DNA of 64,000 nt, taken from Dermatophagoides farinae. Taxonomy: Eukaryota > Arthropoda > Arachnida > Sarcoptiformes > Pyroglyphidae. The stretch covers positions 4,503,001-4,567,000 of the forward strand of contig NC_134682.1 of assembly GCF_024713945.1 (NCBI RefSeq), read 5' to 3'. This document shows positions 10,956 through 25,706 of this stretch, piece by piece. The notes under the pieces were generated by a model. The model made no database searches. It was not told where the DNA came from and saw only the letters and a program-made list of their open reading frames with translations. Each line of letters starts with the position of its first letter. Position 1 is the stretch's first letter. The position numbers were made by a program, and so were the translations under genes.

Positions 10956-13005
10956 TCATAGAGCTATCGTTCCACGTAAAATGTCACGAATTTTCTTCAA
11001 TTCAGCTATTGAAATCAAAACATTATCCATACTAGATTCAAAATCATGTTCCGTTGGATTCTGATCCGAATTCAGCTGTTGATTACTATTTGAATTTGAT
11101 TGTTGATTATTATGTGTTGTTGAACATTGATTGACAAATTTTTGTATTATCTCCAAATGTTTGGTCATGTATCGAGCACAGAAATCAGTTTTATATTTAA
11201 GTTTTTGAATTTCTTGTGATAATTCTTGACAACAATCAACTGATGGTCGATGATTATTTCCATCATAGCCTTGTAATTTGACCAATTTATCTTCGATCCA
11301 TTCGAATGAAACATTACGTAATTCATTCGATTTGGAATGTTTGGATTGTTCATAATTAGAAGAACTATTTGTCATTGTCTGATAAGATTGTATAGATTTT
11401 CCATTACCATTCATTGATGATGATGGTGGTAATCGATTTGCCATTTGTACTTTGATTGCATTTGGATTCGGCAGTACCAGTGTTGAATGTTCAATCGGTT
11501 CAGGATAATTTATTGGATCACGATAATGTAATGCTAAATGAATGACATAATGTACATCACAAACGGATGGATAACGCATCAAATGATTAAGACATTCAGC
11601 ATAATCACATGGTAACAATAGGCTACGTATAACGGTTAACATTGCAGTGAAAATATAATCACAAAGTGAAAAATCATGAGCAAATATTGCATCCCAAAGC
11701 ACTAGAAGATCTTGCATTTGAAATTCACGTATAAACAACAGACGCATCCAACGTATACCATAGATTTGTGGAGCAATTTTCAATTCTTTCAGATGTGTAA
11801 ATAATTTTTCATCATGTCGCCGTAAAATTTGTTCGGTAATCATTTTCAATTTGATACCAATTTTTGAATAACAATTAAAATCAACATCATTCGAGAATGG
11901 TTCCATATTGACGTATTCATTTTTACGAATTGTTTTTATCGAATTATTATCATACCAGGATTCGATACGTTCCATTATATAAGCAAATAAAAAATAAGAA
12001 TCATGTTCCAAATATTTGGAATCCATTAATTCTTTGATTTCTTCTCTGTTACAAGGAATTAGAAAAGAAACAAGATTACATAGTAAATTGAATTTGAACG
12101 TTGAAAAAAAATAATGAAAACTTACTCATCGAGACCATTTTCTTGAGCAAACAAAAATGATTGATGATCTGAATGGATGACAAAAATAATTGGTGCCAAT
12201 ATTTCATGCATTCCTTGTTTATATTCGATATGTGAATTTTCTCTGGCATAATTGAACAATATATCGACCATGATACGTTGAATTTTTTCTCCTTGAAAAA
12301 AATTTATATCCGGAAACGCACGGACAACATCCTTCTTTATTCGTGATTGCAGTTCATCGTCGGAGAAATATTGATTCCAATGGCTCTGCTCAATGATAAT
12401 GATGATGATGCATAAATAAAGAATTGAAAATTTTTCAATAAACCTACCGTTTCATCTTGCGACAATGGATTATCATCGGTTTTTTCATCTGTTTGAAATT
12501 TTCGTGGATCATGACGATATTTATTTTGTAATTCTTGATATTTTGAACGCATTGAACGAATATGTTGGATACGTTCTTCGGATTTTTCTGGTAAACTTTC
12601 AAGAAATATCTAAATCATTCATAATCATCATCATCATCATCGTAAAACATAAAAAAAAGAAAACTTACACTCCAAGCAATTGAACGAAATCGATAACTTC
12701 GTAAACCACATTTTAGGGCATTTTGTTTCAATGCTTTAACATTTTCCAGTGACATGTATTCTTCACTGAAATGTAAATCAGATTCAATTATCAATACAAA
12801 ATCTTTAGATAAACAAAACTTACAGATAATAATTGTTTACAATTCTTTCATCGATAGTTCTATGTTGTTGTTGTTGTTGTGGTTGTTGTAGATTATTCGA
12901 TTTTATCGATTCAGATGATTGTCGTTGTTCATGATGATGTTCTTTTAATGCATCTTTTGCATTTTCAATAATGGCAAAACCATCATCATCATTTTGATTT
13001 TCCAT
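10956..13005 (-). CDS. TBC1D5: TBC1 domain family member 5 (RabGAP)
   Basis: Rab7 GTPase-activating protein that binds retromer and links endosome traffic to autophagy. I rebuilt five exons with closing phases: 13005..12824, 12765..12669, 12609..12448, 12385..12126 and 12045..10956, giving 596 residues. The TBC domain spans exons 1-5. It starts at VNNYYLEEYMSLENV and GLRSYRFRSIAW, continues through NPLSQDE, SHWNQYFSDDELQSRIKKDV, RTFP-like RAFPDINFFQ, the YKQGMHEILAP glutamine-finger segment and LEHDSYFLFAYIME, and ends at APQIYGIRWMRLLFIREF and LLVLWDAIFA. The C-terminal tail is Asn/Ser/Gln-rich. Human TBC1D5 is longer (795 aa), mainly in the tail. It is divergent from MMAA. Confidence 0.95.
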
Positions 13006-13985
13006 TTTTTTTCTTATTGAATAAAGAGAAATTGATTTAACGTTGAATAATGAGATTCACTTGTTTTGTTTTATTTTCTTTTGCCAATCGTGTGATTTCA
13101 GAGTTCGATAATCGATACACACATTACAAATGTTCAGTCATGATCAATTCAAACAAACAAACGATCGATCGAATCAATCAATCGATCAATGAATCCTAAA
13201 TTGCATAAATTATTATTGTACAACAATAAAACAAAAAAATTCGTAATGAATCGTTGAAAAAAAAATTTTGTCAACTTGGTGAAAGACAAATACTGTTTTC
13301 ACTGTTTTATTTTTACGTCGAATTTTTTCTCTATAGATCAATATAATTAATGATGATTTGAGTGAAACAATTGTTTAGCCATCATCATCATCATCATCAT
13401 CATCATTATATCCCAAATAAATGGATGATGATGGGAAAATAAAAAAAAAGACAGATATTAAAGAAAGAAATGTCACTCTTTCTATCTGTTCTCAAAAACA
13501 ATGTTTTCAACAACAAAAATATAAAAATAATCGATGAAATGTATGGCCAATAGTATAATATACTATACTATCATCACATAATATCGATGGTGAAGGACGA
13601 TTAAATCATTCATTTCGATATACGAATGTAAAAAATTTTTCTTATTCATATATCCATTTACCATTGGATCGTGGACATCATCATCATCATCGTCATTTAT
13701 ATGCTCGATAATGATGATGTTCATCAATATATTGAGCATCAATATTTTTTTTTATTGGAAAAAAACCTGATTCACTTTATCTTATCTTTATTTTTTTTTT
13801 CGCTAATGAACATTCATTCTCTTTGAAATGAAATTATGTCTTATTTATATAAATAATAAATCTATTGGTGGTTTTTTTTGAATTTTACCCTTTGTCTTGA
13901 TTTATCAATTGGTCCAAAACGTCAATGATTGATTAGTTTGTATTTTATTTTATTTTTTGCTCGATAACATTCAATCATCATTCAA
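13006..13985. promoter_or_regulatory. 5' region between TBC1D5 and MMAA
   Basis: 980 bp between divergent starts. It contains (TCAA/TCGA)n-like runs near 13150-13195, a (CAT)n run at 13380-13406 and a small (CAT)n block near 13675. No coding potential was seen. Confidence 0.5.
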
Positions 13986-14981
13986 ATGAAACTTGCCATT
14001 GATTTACTTAAAAATGTCCTTCAAGGAAATCGTACAGCATTGGCACAAGCTATAACATTACTTGAATCAACATCGACTAATCGTCAATTTCTACAGAATC
14101 GTTTGGAATTTATTCGTGCATTAAATAATGCAAATTATGAGCAGAAAAAACCAACCATACGAATTGGAATATCCGGTTCACCTGGTGTAGGCAAATCAAC
14201 ATTTATCGAATCATTTGGAATGTTTTTAGCCGATCAATTGGACAAACGAATAGCCGTATTGGCTGTTGATCCTTCATCGGCAATTCGTGGTGGATCAATT
14301 TTGGCTGATAAAACTCGTATGCCACGATTGACTGCACATCAGAATGCATTCATTCGACCATCACCATCAAGACTTCATTTGGGTGGTGTTACACAATCCA
14401 CCGGTGAAACAATATTACTGTGTGAAACAGCCGGTTATGATGTCATTCTAATCGAAACAGTTGGTGTCGGTCAATCCGAATATGAAGTTCATCATCTTTG
14501 TGATATATTTGTTTTGTTGGTTGCACCGGCATCCGGTGATGAATTGCAAGGCATAAAAAAAGGAATAGTCGAAATGGCCAACATTATCCTAGTGACCAAA
14601 CATGATGGTGATCTAATCATACCGGCAAGACGGATGCGTGGTGAAATTCGTTCAGCAACCAAATTCATCAATTACCAAGAACGTCCATCGGTATTGTGTG
14701 TGTCAGCCAAAACTAATCATGGTATCGAAGATACATGGAAAGAAATCGATACAAAAGTGAATGGAAATTTACAAGCTAAAGAACAGCGACGAAATGAACA
14801 AAAAATAGGCCTATTACGAATATCATTAATTAATGAATTATTTAGCCTATTGAATCGTACATTAGATAATGAAAATTATGAACAACGTTTACGTAATGAT
14901 CCTAAATTATCTATTTATGAATTAGTACAGGAAATTATTCATCAAGATTTAGCTAATGCTTTAGGAAAAATTAAATACTAA
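13986..14981 (+). CDS. MMAA: methylmalonic aciduria type A protein (MeaB/ArgK GTPase)
   Basis: G3E-family GTPase that loads and protects adenosylcobalamin on methylmalonyl-CoA mutase in mitochondria. One exon, 331 residues. Motifs: P-loop GSPGVGKST, AVDPSS, GGSILADKTRM, IRPSPSRLHLGGVT, ETVGVGQSE, LQGIKKGIVEMA, and the G4 site TKHDGD in the place of NKxD. Human MMAA has a long mitochondrial presequence, but here the frame opens directly at the bacterial-like start of the domain (MKLAIDLLKNVLQGNRTALA). I see no upstream exon or acceptor site close by. Either a remote leader exon was missed or the first helix itself serves for import. It is convergent with DAP3 (88 bp apart). Confidence 0.95.
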   Translation: MKLAIDLLKNVLQGNRTALAQAITLLESTSTNRQFLQNRLEFIRALNNANYEQKKPTIRIGISGSPGVGKSTFIESFGMFLADQLDKRIAVLAVDPSSAIRGGSILADKTRMPRLTAHQNAFIRPSPSRLHLGGVTQSTGETILLCETAGYDVILIETVGVGQSEYEVHHLCDIFVLLVAPASGDELQGIKKGIVEMANIILVTKHDGDLIIPARRMRGEIRSATKFINYQERPSVLCVSAKTNHGIEDTWKEIDTKVNGNLQAKEQRRNEQKIGLLRISLINELFSLLNRTLDNENYEQRLRNDPKLSIYELVQEIIHQDLANALGKIKY

Positions 14982-15068
14982 AATCAAAATTGTTAATTGT
15001 TTTATATTATTTTTAAAAAGAAAAAGAAATATTTACAAATAAAGAATTTAAATTTTCCACTATATTCT

Positions 15069-16420
15069 TTAAATATCACTACAAAGATGAAAAACTTGAC
15101 CAGGATTCATGCCTGATAAGAATCGTATTTCATCTTGACCTTCATCAGTTTTACTTTCAATTCGTTGAAGCCATTTACGATCTTGATAATAATCCATACA
15201 GCTATGAAATTCTTTTTCATCATATTTACCACATTCAATTGGTATGAATGGATCGAAATCTTGAAATCCTTGATCGGTTAATAAGGCTTTTGGATAATCA
15301 CTAAGATGTTTAACAGTGAATGGACCCCATTGTTTGTATGTACGATCACGATCTTTTTCTTTTTTCGGTATACCAGAAATCGGCAACAATCGATATGGAA
15401 CGACTAATTTTTTACAAACAGCCGCCACTATAGCACCATTCTGCCAATCTTTACGAAATAATTTTTTAAATGCACGTGCTATTGTAATATCATCAACGTT
15501 GACAAATGTTCTATCGGGAAATCGAAGTCTTGATAATTCATAAAAGGCATTCACTTTGTCCGCAACGATCAATAAGCGGCAATTACCTTGAGCTGAATTT
15601 AATTTTAATTCTTTAAGCAAAACGGCCATACAATCACTTGCATGTTTGATTCGATTAATACCATGATCGATAATCGATTGAATCGGATCACCTGGTTCAG
15701 TATGTTCACGTTGACTCCATGTATATCGATTTAATGATGTTAATTTCAATTCATCCAACAATGACATATTCTGTGCTTTAAAACTTTGTAGCCAAATAGC
15801 AGCATCAAGTGGTGTATCGATTCGTTTCGAATTGGTTGCCGATACCGTTTGTTCTTGTGGATAATTAATCCAATCGGTTGGTCGTGTACAATTCAGTAAG
15901 ATGAATTTTTGCGTAAAACCATAATGAAGTATGTGATTCAATGTAAATGTTTTACCTGAACCGATTGGTCCATCTGAAAAGGTAGGAAAAAAATTCAGAA
16001 ATCTATAATTCAACTAACTAACGTTGCTAATTTTTACTCACAAAGAACATAAGAATTTGGCGGTCTATTGAAATCGGTTCGTCGAAGATAATCAATCACT
16101 TCTAATGCTGGTTTTCGAATCATGATGGCCGTTTCCTGAAATATTTTTATCGTTTCTTGTTGACATTTATCGAAACCACCGAGCAAAAATAATCGATTTG
16201 CAATATCGTTTGGAATCCGATAGAAAAGGCCATGATGAAGATCATTATGTTCGGCTGGATTAGAAGTATCAGTTCGAAAAAATGCCGAACTTAAATCACG
16301 TACAGAATGATTAACATCAGAATTTGTTGTGGCAAATTTACGTCTTTGTATGACCTGTTGTGTGGTTGTCATTCGACAAAATCGAGATAATGACAATAAT
16401 AATTGTAGACGATTATTCAT
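15069..16420 (-). CDS. mRpS29: mitochondrial small-subunit ribosomal protein mS29 (DAP3)
   Basis: GTP-binding protein of the mitochondrial 28S subunit, also called death-associated protein 3. Two exons, 16420..16042 and 15973..15069, with a 68-bp intron; phase 1 closes to give 427 residues (human 398). The N-terminus (MNNRLQLLLSLSRFCRM) looks like a mitochondrial presequence. The intron falls just before the P-loop, and splicing restores YVLYGPIGSGKTFTLNHIL. Other family landmarks are HGLFYRIP, LLNCTRPTDWINY and RLLIVADKVNAFYEL. It is divergent from GDP-fucose synthase. Confidence 0.95.
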
Positions 16421-18091
<1,671 letters not shown>

Positions 18092-18341
18092 ATTTGATTT
18101 GATTTATTACCATTTGAAATATAAATGATTTTATTAAAAAAAAATTTATTTCACGCTAATATTATATAAACTTAGAAATCAAATTTCTTGGGACATATAT
18201 GAATAATTATCATTAATGTGAAATGTATAAAAAAAAATCGAAATTTTTTTTCAAAATTAAAAACGATGACAAATAACATCCATCTAAATCAATCAGATTG
18301 AGATCTGAAGTCATCCACCTCCGTAGGTTTTTTTTATCTTG

Positions 18342-19774
18342 TCAATATGCTGTTCGATGAAAATTTTGTGATGTTGGTGCTGGTAATGGTGGGGGTGGCG
18401 GTAAATATTGTGATGTTGGTACCATTGGAAGAGGTGGTGGTGGTGGAACCGGCATTTGATAACGAATTGGTGGTGGCGGCGGTGGTGGTAGAACAGGTTG
18501 AGAAGGAAGACCACCAGCCAATGATGTTGGTATTGGTGGTGGTGGTGGATATAACATTGACGGATTTGCGGGAATAGATTGAACATTTATGGATGGGTGT
18601 ATCTGAGGAGGAGCTATTGAAGTTTGCGGATATGAAGGCTGTGTTTGTATAGGTATTGGTTGTGATGTCGTTGTTGAAGTCGATGTGGATGACGAAGTTG
18701 ATAATGATGTTGATTGTGAATGGAAATATTGTTCCAGATTTAAATGTCGATAACGAGGTATTTTGGCCCGTAATTCTTCTAATGAAAGATCTTCTTCAGG
18801 ATGTATAATCCGACTTGTGGCTGTTGTTGTGACTATTTTATTGACCACCGTTGTAGATGTCGAAGTAGTACCTGTAGCAGTAGTTGACGTTGAAGTTGCT
18901 AATGCTGGTGCCGTAAGTTGTGATTGTGTGACCAAAACTGATGGAAACAAAGGCTTCGGTATTTCAGCCGCCGATGTAGTTGGCTGTGTTGGAAGTGGTG
19001 GTGGTTGAGGCAAAACCGCTAAAGCAACTGTAGTTGATGGCATTGATGGTGGTGGTTGAGTTGGATTTTGCATCAACGGATGATGAGGAATTCCCGGTGG
19101 TGGTGGTGGTGGATGAGCTCCAATAGGAAATCCTGGTGGTAATGGTGGATGATGATGAGGCCCAGGTGGCATGCCAACCGGATGCATTAGATGAGGAAAT
19201 CGTGGATGAGGATGACCCGAAGCAGCGTATGGCATTACACCCGGTGGTACCATACCGGGGGGTAGATAAGGTACACCAGAAGCACCAGCTGTTGGCATCG
19301 GCATCGGAAGTACAGCAGTTCCGGCTGTCACTGGTGCTGAAAGTATCGGTACTTTCGGTATTATCGAAGGTTTAGGCGGAACAGAATCTGTTGACGATAC
19401 ATATTCTCCATTTCCTTTGGATTTTTCATGTTGACGAAGATCAGCTTCAGGTATGCCTTCCATACCATAAATTTCGATATCAACATTATTACGATTGGGT
19501 AATGCATTTGGAATTTTATCGATTGTTTCCTTATGTACTTGCATACAATGAATAGCCAAACCGGGCCCGGTATATAATTTCTTATGACAAGTATGACATT
19601 TAAAATGTTTGGCTTTTTGATGTTGAATCAGAATTTTTTCATCATCAAATTCACGATTACAATACCTGAAAACAATCATTAGAATGATGAAACTGGAACT
19701 TTGAATAAAAATAAAAAATGTGTTCACACTTACCAACACCATGGTTTTGAAGGTTTCTTCTTTTTTCGGCCCAT
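18342..19774 (-). CDS. BuGZ: BuGZ / ZNF207 spindle zinc-finger protein
   Basis: Microtubule- and Bub3-binding protein needed for kinetochore attachment. Two exons, 19774..19734 ([12 protein letters not shown]) and 19665..18342, with a 68-bp intron. The splice restores [17 protein letters not shown]; 454 residues. Two C2H2 fingers open the protein ([28 protein letters not shown]), followed by the highly conserved [18 protein letters not shown] long Pro/Gly/Met-rich disordered region follows, of the type that drives BuGZ phase separation. [16 protein letters not shown] looks like the GLEBS Bub3-binding motif. The C-terminus has polyproline blocks. It is divergent from eIF3k. Confidence 0.94.
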
Positions 19775-20115
19775 TTTTCTTTTTATATATTATTGATTGA
19801 TATATAATATTGATGTTTTCGTTATAAAATGATTAATCCAATTCTTTAGAATTTTATGGATCGAAAATTTTTCAAAAACAAAAATAAACAAATGAATCAA
19901 TGATGCGACAATATAACCAATAACAATGAATAAAAATACTAGCAAAGAATAATCGAGCATCAATCGGTTCGGCTATAACGACTCTATGTGGTTTATAATA
20001 ACAAAATAACCGAAAAACGTGGCTGAGTTTTTTTTCCTATTGTAAATTCTTTGTATTGGTTGTAAATATATAAAATTTTATTTTTTGCCATCAACGAAAA
20101 AAAAACGATTGAAAA
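19775..20115. promoter_or_regulatory. shared 5' region of BuGZ and eIF3k
   Basis: 341 bp between divergent starts. It contains an ATATATTATTGATTGATATATAATAT palindromic AT segment close to the BuGZ start (about 19785-19812). No other recognisable element. Confidence 0.5.
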
Positions 20116-20820
20116 ATGGTTGGTGAATCGAAAAAAGATAAAATTCGCGATATGCTCAAAGGTATTGAACTTTATAATCCGAATAATTTGACCATATTGC
20201 TTCAATATCTGGATGAACAATGTGCCGATAATCATTATGATTTGGAAGCCAATTTAACCATACTTCGTTTGTATCAATTTCGAATGAACACTGATTTTAG
20301 TGAAGAAGAACTGGATAAAGATGTTGTCAAAAAAGTTATCATTAAAATTTTGCTTAAAGCATTGACTGCATTGCCAAATACGGATTTTATTCTATGCAAA
20401 AGTTTGATTCATCCAAGTTTGTTGGAAGATGAACCAGAACCGGATGATGAATTGAAACATGTTCTCACTTTACATCAATCATTGGAGACATGTAATTTTG
20501 AAGAATTCTGGAAAGTTTTACGTACCGTACCAGCTGTTTATCTGAACATTACCGGTTTTGAGGATTCGATTCGAAAATTTATTTGTTATGTAGTGAAAAT
20601 TACCTATCAAACAATGAGAAAAGATTTACTTGGCAAAATATTGGGTGGTCTTGATGAAACACAACTTAAGTATTGGATCAAAGTGAATGATTGGGAGGAA
20701 AAAGAACCGGAATACGTGTTCATTTCGAATCAAGAGGAATTGATCAAATCGAAAAACATCAAGGAAAAGATTGAATTTGATAATGTGGCACGTGTAGTAG
20801 CCGCATATGCTAAACAATAA
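20116..20820 (+). CDS. eIF3k: eukaryotic translation initiation factor 3 subunit K
   Basis: Smallest PCI-type subunit of eIF3, on the outer edge of the 40S-bound complex. Single exon of 234 residues (human 218). The N-terminal HEAT-like part (IRDMLKGIELYNPNNLTILL, EANLTILRLYQF) and the C-terminal PCI/winged-helix part (FEDSIRKFICYVVKITYQ, VFISNQEELIKSKNI, KIEFDNVARVVAAY) are both complete. The start is preceded by an A-rich leader. Its 3' end is 92 bp from the convergent mL51 gene. Confidence 0.97.
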   Translation: MVGESKKDKIRDMLKGIELYNPNNLTILLQYLDEQCADNHYDLEANLTILRLYQFRMNTDFSEEELDKDVVKKVIIKILLKALTALPNTDFILCKSLIHPSLLEDEPEPDDELKHVLTLHQSLETCNFEEFWKVLRTVPAVYLNITGFEDSIRKFICYVVKITYQTMRKDLLGKILGGLDETQLKYWIKVNDWEEKEPEYVFISNQEELIKSKNIKEKIEFDNVARVVAAYAKQ

Positions 20821-20912
20821 TAATAAGAAATATTTAATTTTTCTCTTTTTCGATTACAAAATATTCAAATTTTTTCAATGATTAATAATTCAAATAAAAA
20901 AATTATCATCAA

Positions 20913-21496
20913 TTAATATTCTGGTGGACGTGGTTGTCTTTTATAATTGAGCCGTTTGTAAAGAAAATCGATACGTTTGTTTAGATCGATCCATTTTTGT
21001 GGTCTAAACCATTGCCAATGAGCTTTAGCTTTACGACGACGAATTAACATTTGCATTTCATTGCCACGAAATCGACGTAACCAACTTGGTATCGAAGACA
21101 TTGTATCGGTTGGATTGATTTTTCCATCGCCAAGTATATCGATATAATCATTTTGACCAAATAGTGCTGCATCTCGTCGCCACGGATCTGGCTTTTTCTC
21201 ATTCGGAATTACACTTATAGGAAATGGTTCACCAGGAATTCGAGGTAATAAACCTGTCAATTGTTTCATGATTATTATTAAATGAATTTAAAATAAAACA
21301 GATGAAAAATACCTTTCGAATGATAATGTGGTCGATAACCATATCGTCGTATAAATCTTCGACGTTCATAGAAACGTACAATGGTACGTAATGGACTAGC
21401 AATCTGATTATTATTATTACATAATGTTGATGTAATCAATTGATGATTCGCGGGGTTTGTAATCAAATTTTTAAGAAAATTTAAACCAAAATTCAT
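20913..21496 (-). CDS. mRpL51: mitochondrial large-subunit ribosomal protein mL51
   Basis: Component of the mitochondrial 39S subunit. Two exons, 21496..21313 and 21253..20913, with a 59-bp intron; phase 1 gives HYHSKGLLPRIPGEP and 174 residues. The N-terminus is a plausible mitochondrial presequence. Family landmarks: DAALFGQNDYIDILGDG, IPSWLRRFRGNEMQMLIRRR and the C-terminal DLNKRIDFLYKRLNY. It is divergent from PRPP synthetase. Confidence 0.94.
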
Positions 21497-22366
21497 TTTT
21501 TTTTATTTCGATGAAAAAAATTTCGAACATCTGAGAATAATACACAACATTCACGTCAAAAACAATGAATGCACGTCAAACAGTTGACACGCCTACACGC
21601 ATTTGAACTTTATTCATTAATTGCTTTGACGAACACGTTAAAAAATTGTAAAGTGTGCACGCATTTGATATATATAATGTCCACACAACCATGTGGTTTA
21701 CCAATCATACATGCGTGTGTATTTTTTTTACACATTTTGTCTACCTCTGTGTGTGTATTGCTGTATCATAAAAAATTAATTTTTTTCCATGTTACCACCA
21801 TCATTAGACAAAAAAAAAAATTCGCGTCGCCGTTGTTTCGACAAATGGCTGACAATGGTGATCATATAACCACAGCAACTAATGAAAATAAACCAGAGAA
21901 ACGAAATGAAAAATGTCGAAGCTTTTAGCATAATTCACATCGACCAAAGAACATTTGATCGAATGATGATAATGATCATTATCTATTGGTAATTTCATCG
22001 TGAAAAAAAATCCTAATCATTTGTATCGTGTTTTATCACATCCATTCCAATGATATATAGAACTTCAATGATAATATTTCTCATGATTGACCTTGTCTTT
22101 ATGTGATTTGAGTTTAGTTAGTGTTGATTGTGGTTCTGTGTTGTGTAGCAGCGTGTGTGTGTGTGTGTGTTTTGTTCATTTTTTTGGTTTTTCCTCCCAA
22201 CAATTTGGGTTAGGAAATTCGTCCAATCATACCAAATATTATTAAACAAAAGCTTTCAGCCGTTTGTTCGATTGACGACGACTTCGACAACAACAAACGG
22301 TCATCTGATAAGCAAGAAAATCAATCATCTAATCCAGATAATAATAAGAAACAAAATACCGTAAGA
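21497..22366. promoter_or_regulatory. 5' region of mL51 and PRPS, with possible PRPS leader exon
   Basis: 870 bp. The last stretch (about 22259-22366) is open in the PRPS frame and reads ..[20 protein letters not shown].., which looks like protein. An upstream Met (21846, MADNGDHITT) precedes GT dinucleotides (AATG|GTGATC or AAAT|GTCGAA) that would join in phase to the TTTCAG acceptor ending near 22258. So a longer PRPS N-terminus is possible. A (GT)n run lies at about 22151-22170. Confidence 0.4.
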
Positions 22367-23616
<1,250 letters not shown>

Positions 23617-25083
23617 TGTTCGATCCATCAAATCAAATTGAATCAATCAATTTTTTTATTGGGCCATTTATCCATATTAATAATTAACAATCGATCGTGT
23701 GTTTGTGTGTGTGTGTCTATGTGTCTGTGAATTTTTTTTTCCAATACATTCAATGAATGTGATTCAACAAAAACAATCCCTATTTGGTTTGCTTATTATT
23801 GCCCCTCTTCTTCTTTTTTTTTGTGTTATTTCCAACATTTTATTTTGGATTCTGTTCCAAATTTTATTTTATTTTATTTTTTTTTGATCCGAAATTTTTT
23901 TTCCTTCTGGATTATATTTTATATTTATTTTTTTTTATATATAAATGAAAAAACAAAAAATTTTGTCCATCAATTGAATAAATTCATTCCACATACTACA
24001 CACACCATACACATACATGCATAGAATATTTTTTTTTTTTTTTTTGTTATCACCAAACAAATGAATAAAGAAACAAAACAAACAAAACAAAACTTGATTT
24101 TAATTCATTTTTTAAAATGTGATGATTTTTTTTCTGACGAATTCCTTTACAAATCTCTGTGAAAACACCACACAAAACACATGACACACATACACATCAA
24201 AGTCGATGGCTTAGCAATAAAAATCAATGAATTTTTTGCAAAAAAAACCAAAAAAAAAAAAATTTTAGGCCCTTTCTGTATCTGCATAGATTATATTGGA
24301 ATGTTTTGATGATAATGATGTCATGATGAGGAGATTGGATGTTTTTTTTTCGTTGTTCACATTTTGATTGATCAATATGTGTACTTTTGGAAATCAAATC
24401 TGTGTGTGTGTGGCTTGCATTCCCATTTTCGATTTCAATAATAGATATTTGTTGATTTAATGATTACTAACCAAAAAAAAAAAATGATTTTTTTTCACTG
24501 TTTTCTTTTTCGTTTCTTTTTTTTCTTTCTCTCTATCTATCTATATCTATCTTTTTCACTTTTTTTTCGGATGGAGGGGGTGATAAATTTTTCATTATTT
24601 CAAATCGAATCAATCAATTTTAATCGAATCAATCGAATAGATATCACATTTTATTGCCGAAGCTATACGTCGTATACATAATTGTGAAAGTATTGGATCA
24701 TTATTTCAGGAGGTACCATTTTAATCATCATCATCATCACCATGTACTCTACATGATAGTGAATATTGGAAGCCAAAAAAAAAAAAAAAAAATACAAACA
24801 AACAAACAGATCGACAAATCAAACGAGAACACGCACAATCTTTTTTTTTCATCGCCCGTTTAAATTGTAAAATTTTCGCTAATCACATTTCCTCTAATCA
24901 ACTAAAAAAAATCTAATCTTTTTACTTTTGGATGCTGCCTCTCACGAAATTTCTTTCCCACACACACACACACACACACACGTTAATTTTTATTCACAAA
25001 AAAAATTGTATTGATTAAAATCAAATCAAATCTCAAATGTATTTATTTTATTAAAATGGAAAATTTTTTCGTTTGTCGTCGTC

Positions 25084-25116
<33 letters not shown>

Positions 25117-25518
25117 TTCATTGTTTCTGTAATTTCAATTCAATCATCATGATAATTGATAATGATTTTTGTTTTCTCTTCTTTGGTTTTGATGCCAAAT
25201 GATGTCATGAATACTGCAATCTGTGGATGTGTGTGTGTACGCTTGATTATGAATTTATCTTGGTGATGATGGTGGTGGTGGCAAAAGTTTTTCCATTTTT
25301 GTTTTATAAAAATGAAACCAGTCAATTTTAAGGAAAAAAAGGAAATCCAGCCATCCGGGATATATTTTTTTTTAACGATAATGATATCTATAATGATATG
25401 GACTATAATGATTATATATAAAGAATTTGAATTTCAATTTCAATTTTTTTTTTGATTCCATTGGAATTGGAATTTTTTTGTTTATTTGTTTTTGTTTTCA
25501 TCAACAACAGCAACTTAC
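23617..25518. other. PRPS 3' region, low complexity
   Basis: Plus-strand T-rich sequence (many T runs, (GT)n, (CA)n at 24959-24981, (GTT)n at 25087-25111), apart from the alternative PRPS exon at 24641-24724. It probably contains PRPS 3' UTR. ORFs here are low complexity. Confidence 0.5.
24641..24724 (+). CDS. Prps: alternative last exon of PRPS
   Basis: 84 bp after an AG (CGAATAG|ATATCAC), in the phase 0 that the PRPS exon ending at 23438 requires, and closed by TAA. It would encode ISHFIAEAIRRIHNCESI followed by GSLFQEVPF, clearly homologous to the standard last exon ([22 protein letters not shown]) but diverged, with Gly changed to Cys in HNGES and a slightly shorter start. Many differences are at third codon positions (GCC-GAA-GCT-ATA-CGT-CGT against GCC-GAA-GCC-ATA-CGA-CGT). 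The acceptor lacks a strong pyrimidine tract. It is either an alternative terminal exon made by exon duplication or a young exon fossil. Confidence 0.6.
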   Translation: MSHFIAEAIRRIHNCESIGSLFQEVPF

Positions 25519-25706
25519 GATGAATATACGGGCATATGATATGATGATGAATATGATGAATCCTGGCGTTTATTCTGTGCAAACAATAGGCCAATAATGA
25601 GACCTTTTAGAAATTTCTCTTCACCCATTGACCATACAATCATTGATTGTATGTTGATCATTATGATTGTCCATATGATCAATAATGTTCGATATAATCG
25701 TAACAT
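25519..25706 (-). CDS. first exon of a small secreted or membrane protein
   Basis: From the Met at 25706 the frame reads MLRLYRTLLIIWTIIMINIQ, a signal-peptide-like or signal-anchor helix, then GEEKFLKGLIIGLLFAQNKR and a Ser/Tyr-rich segment (SSYSSSYHMPVYSS). It runs into a strong splice donor (TCATC|GTAAGT). The following exon(s) on the minus strand could not be found with confidence; a His-rich stretch near 25270-25300 is one candidate. I do not recognise a family. Confidence 0.4.

Noticed and set aside
18347-18577. Plus-strand Val-rich ORF
   Set aside because: Antisense of the Pro/Ser-rich end of BuGZ, whose frame and homology are clear.
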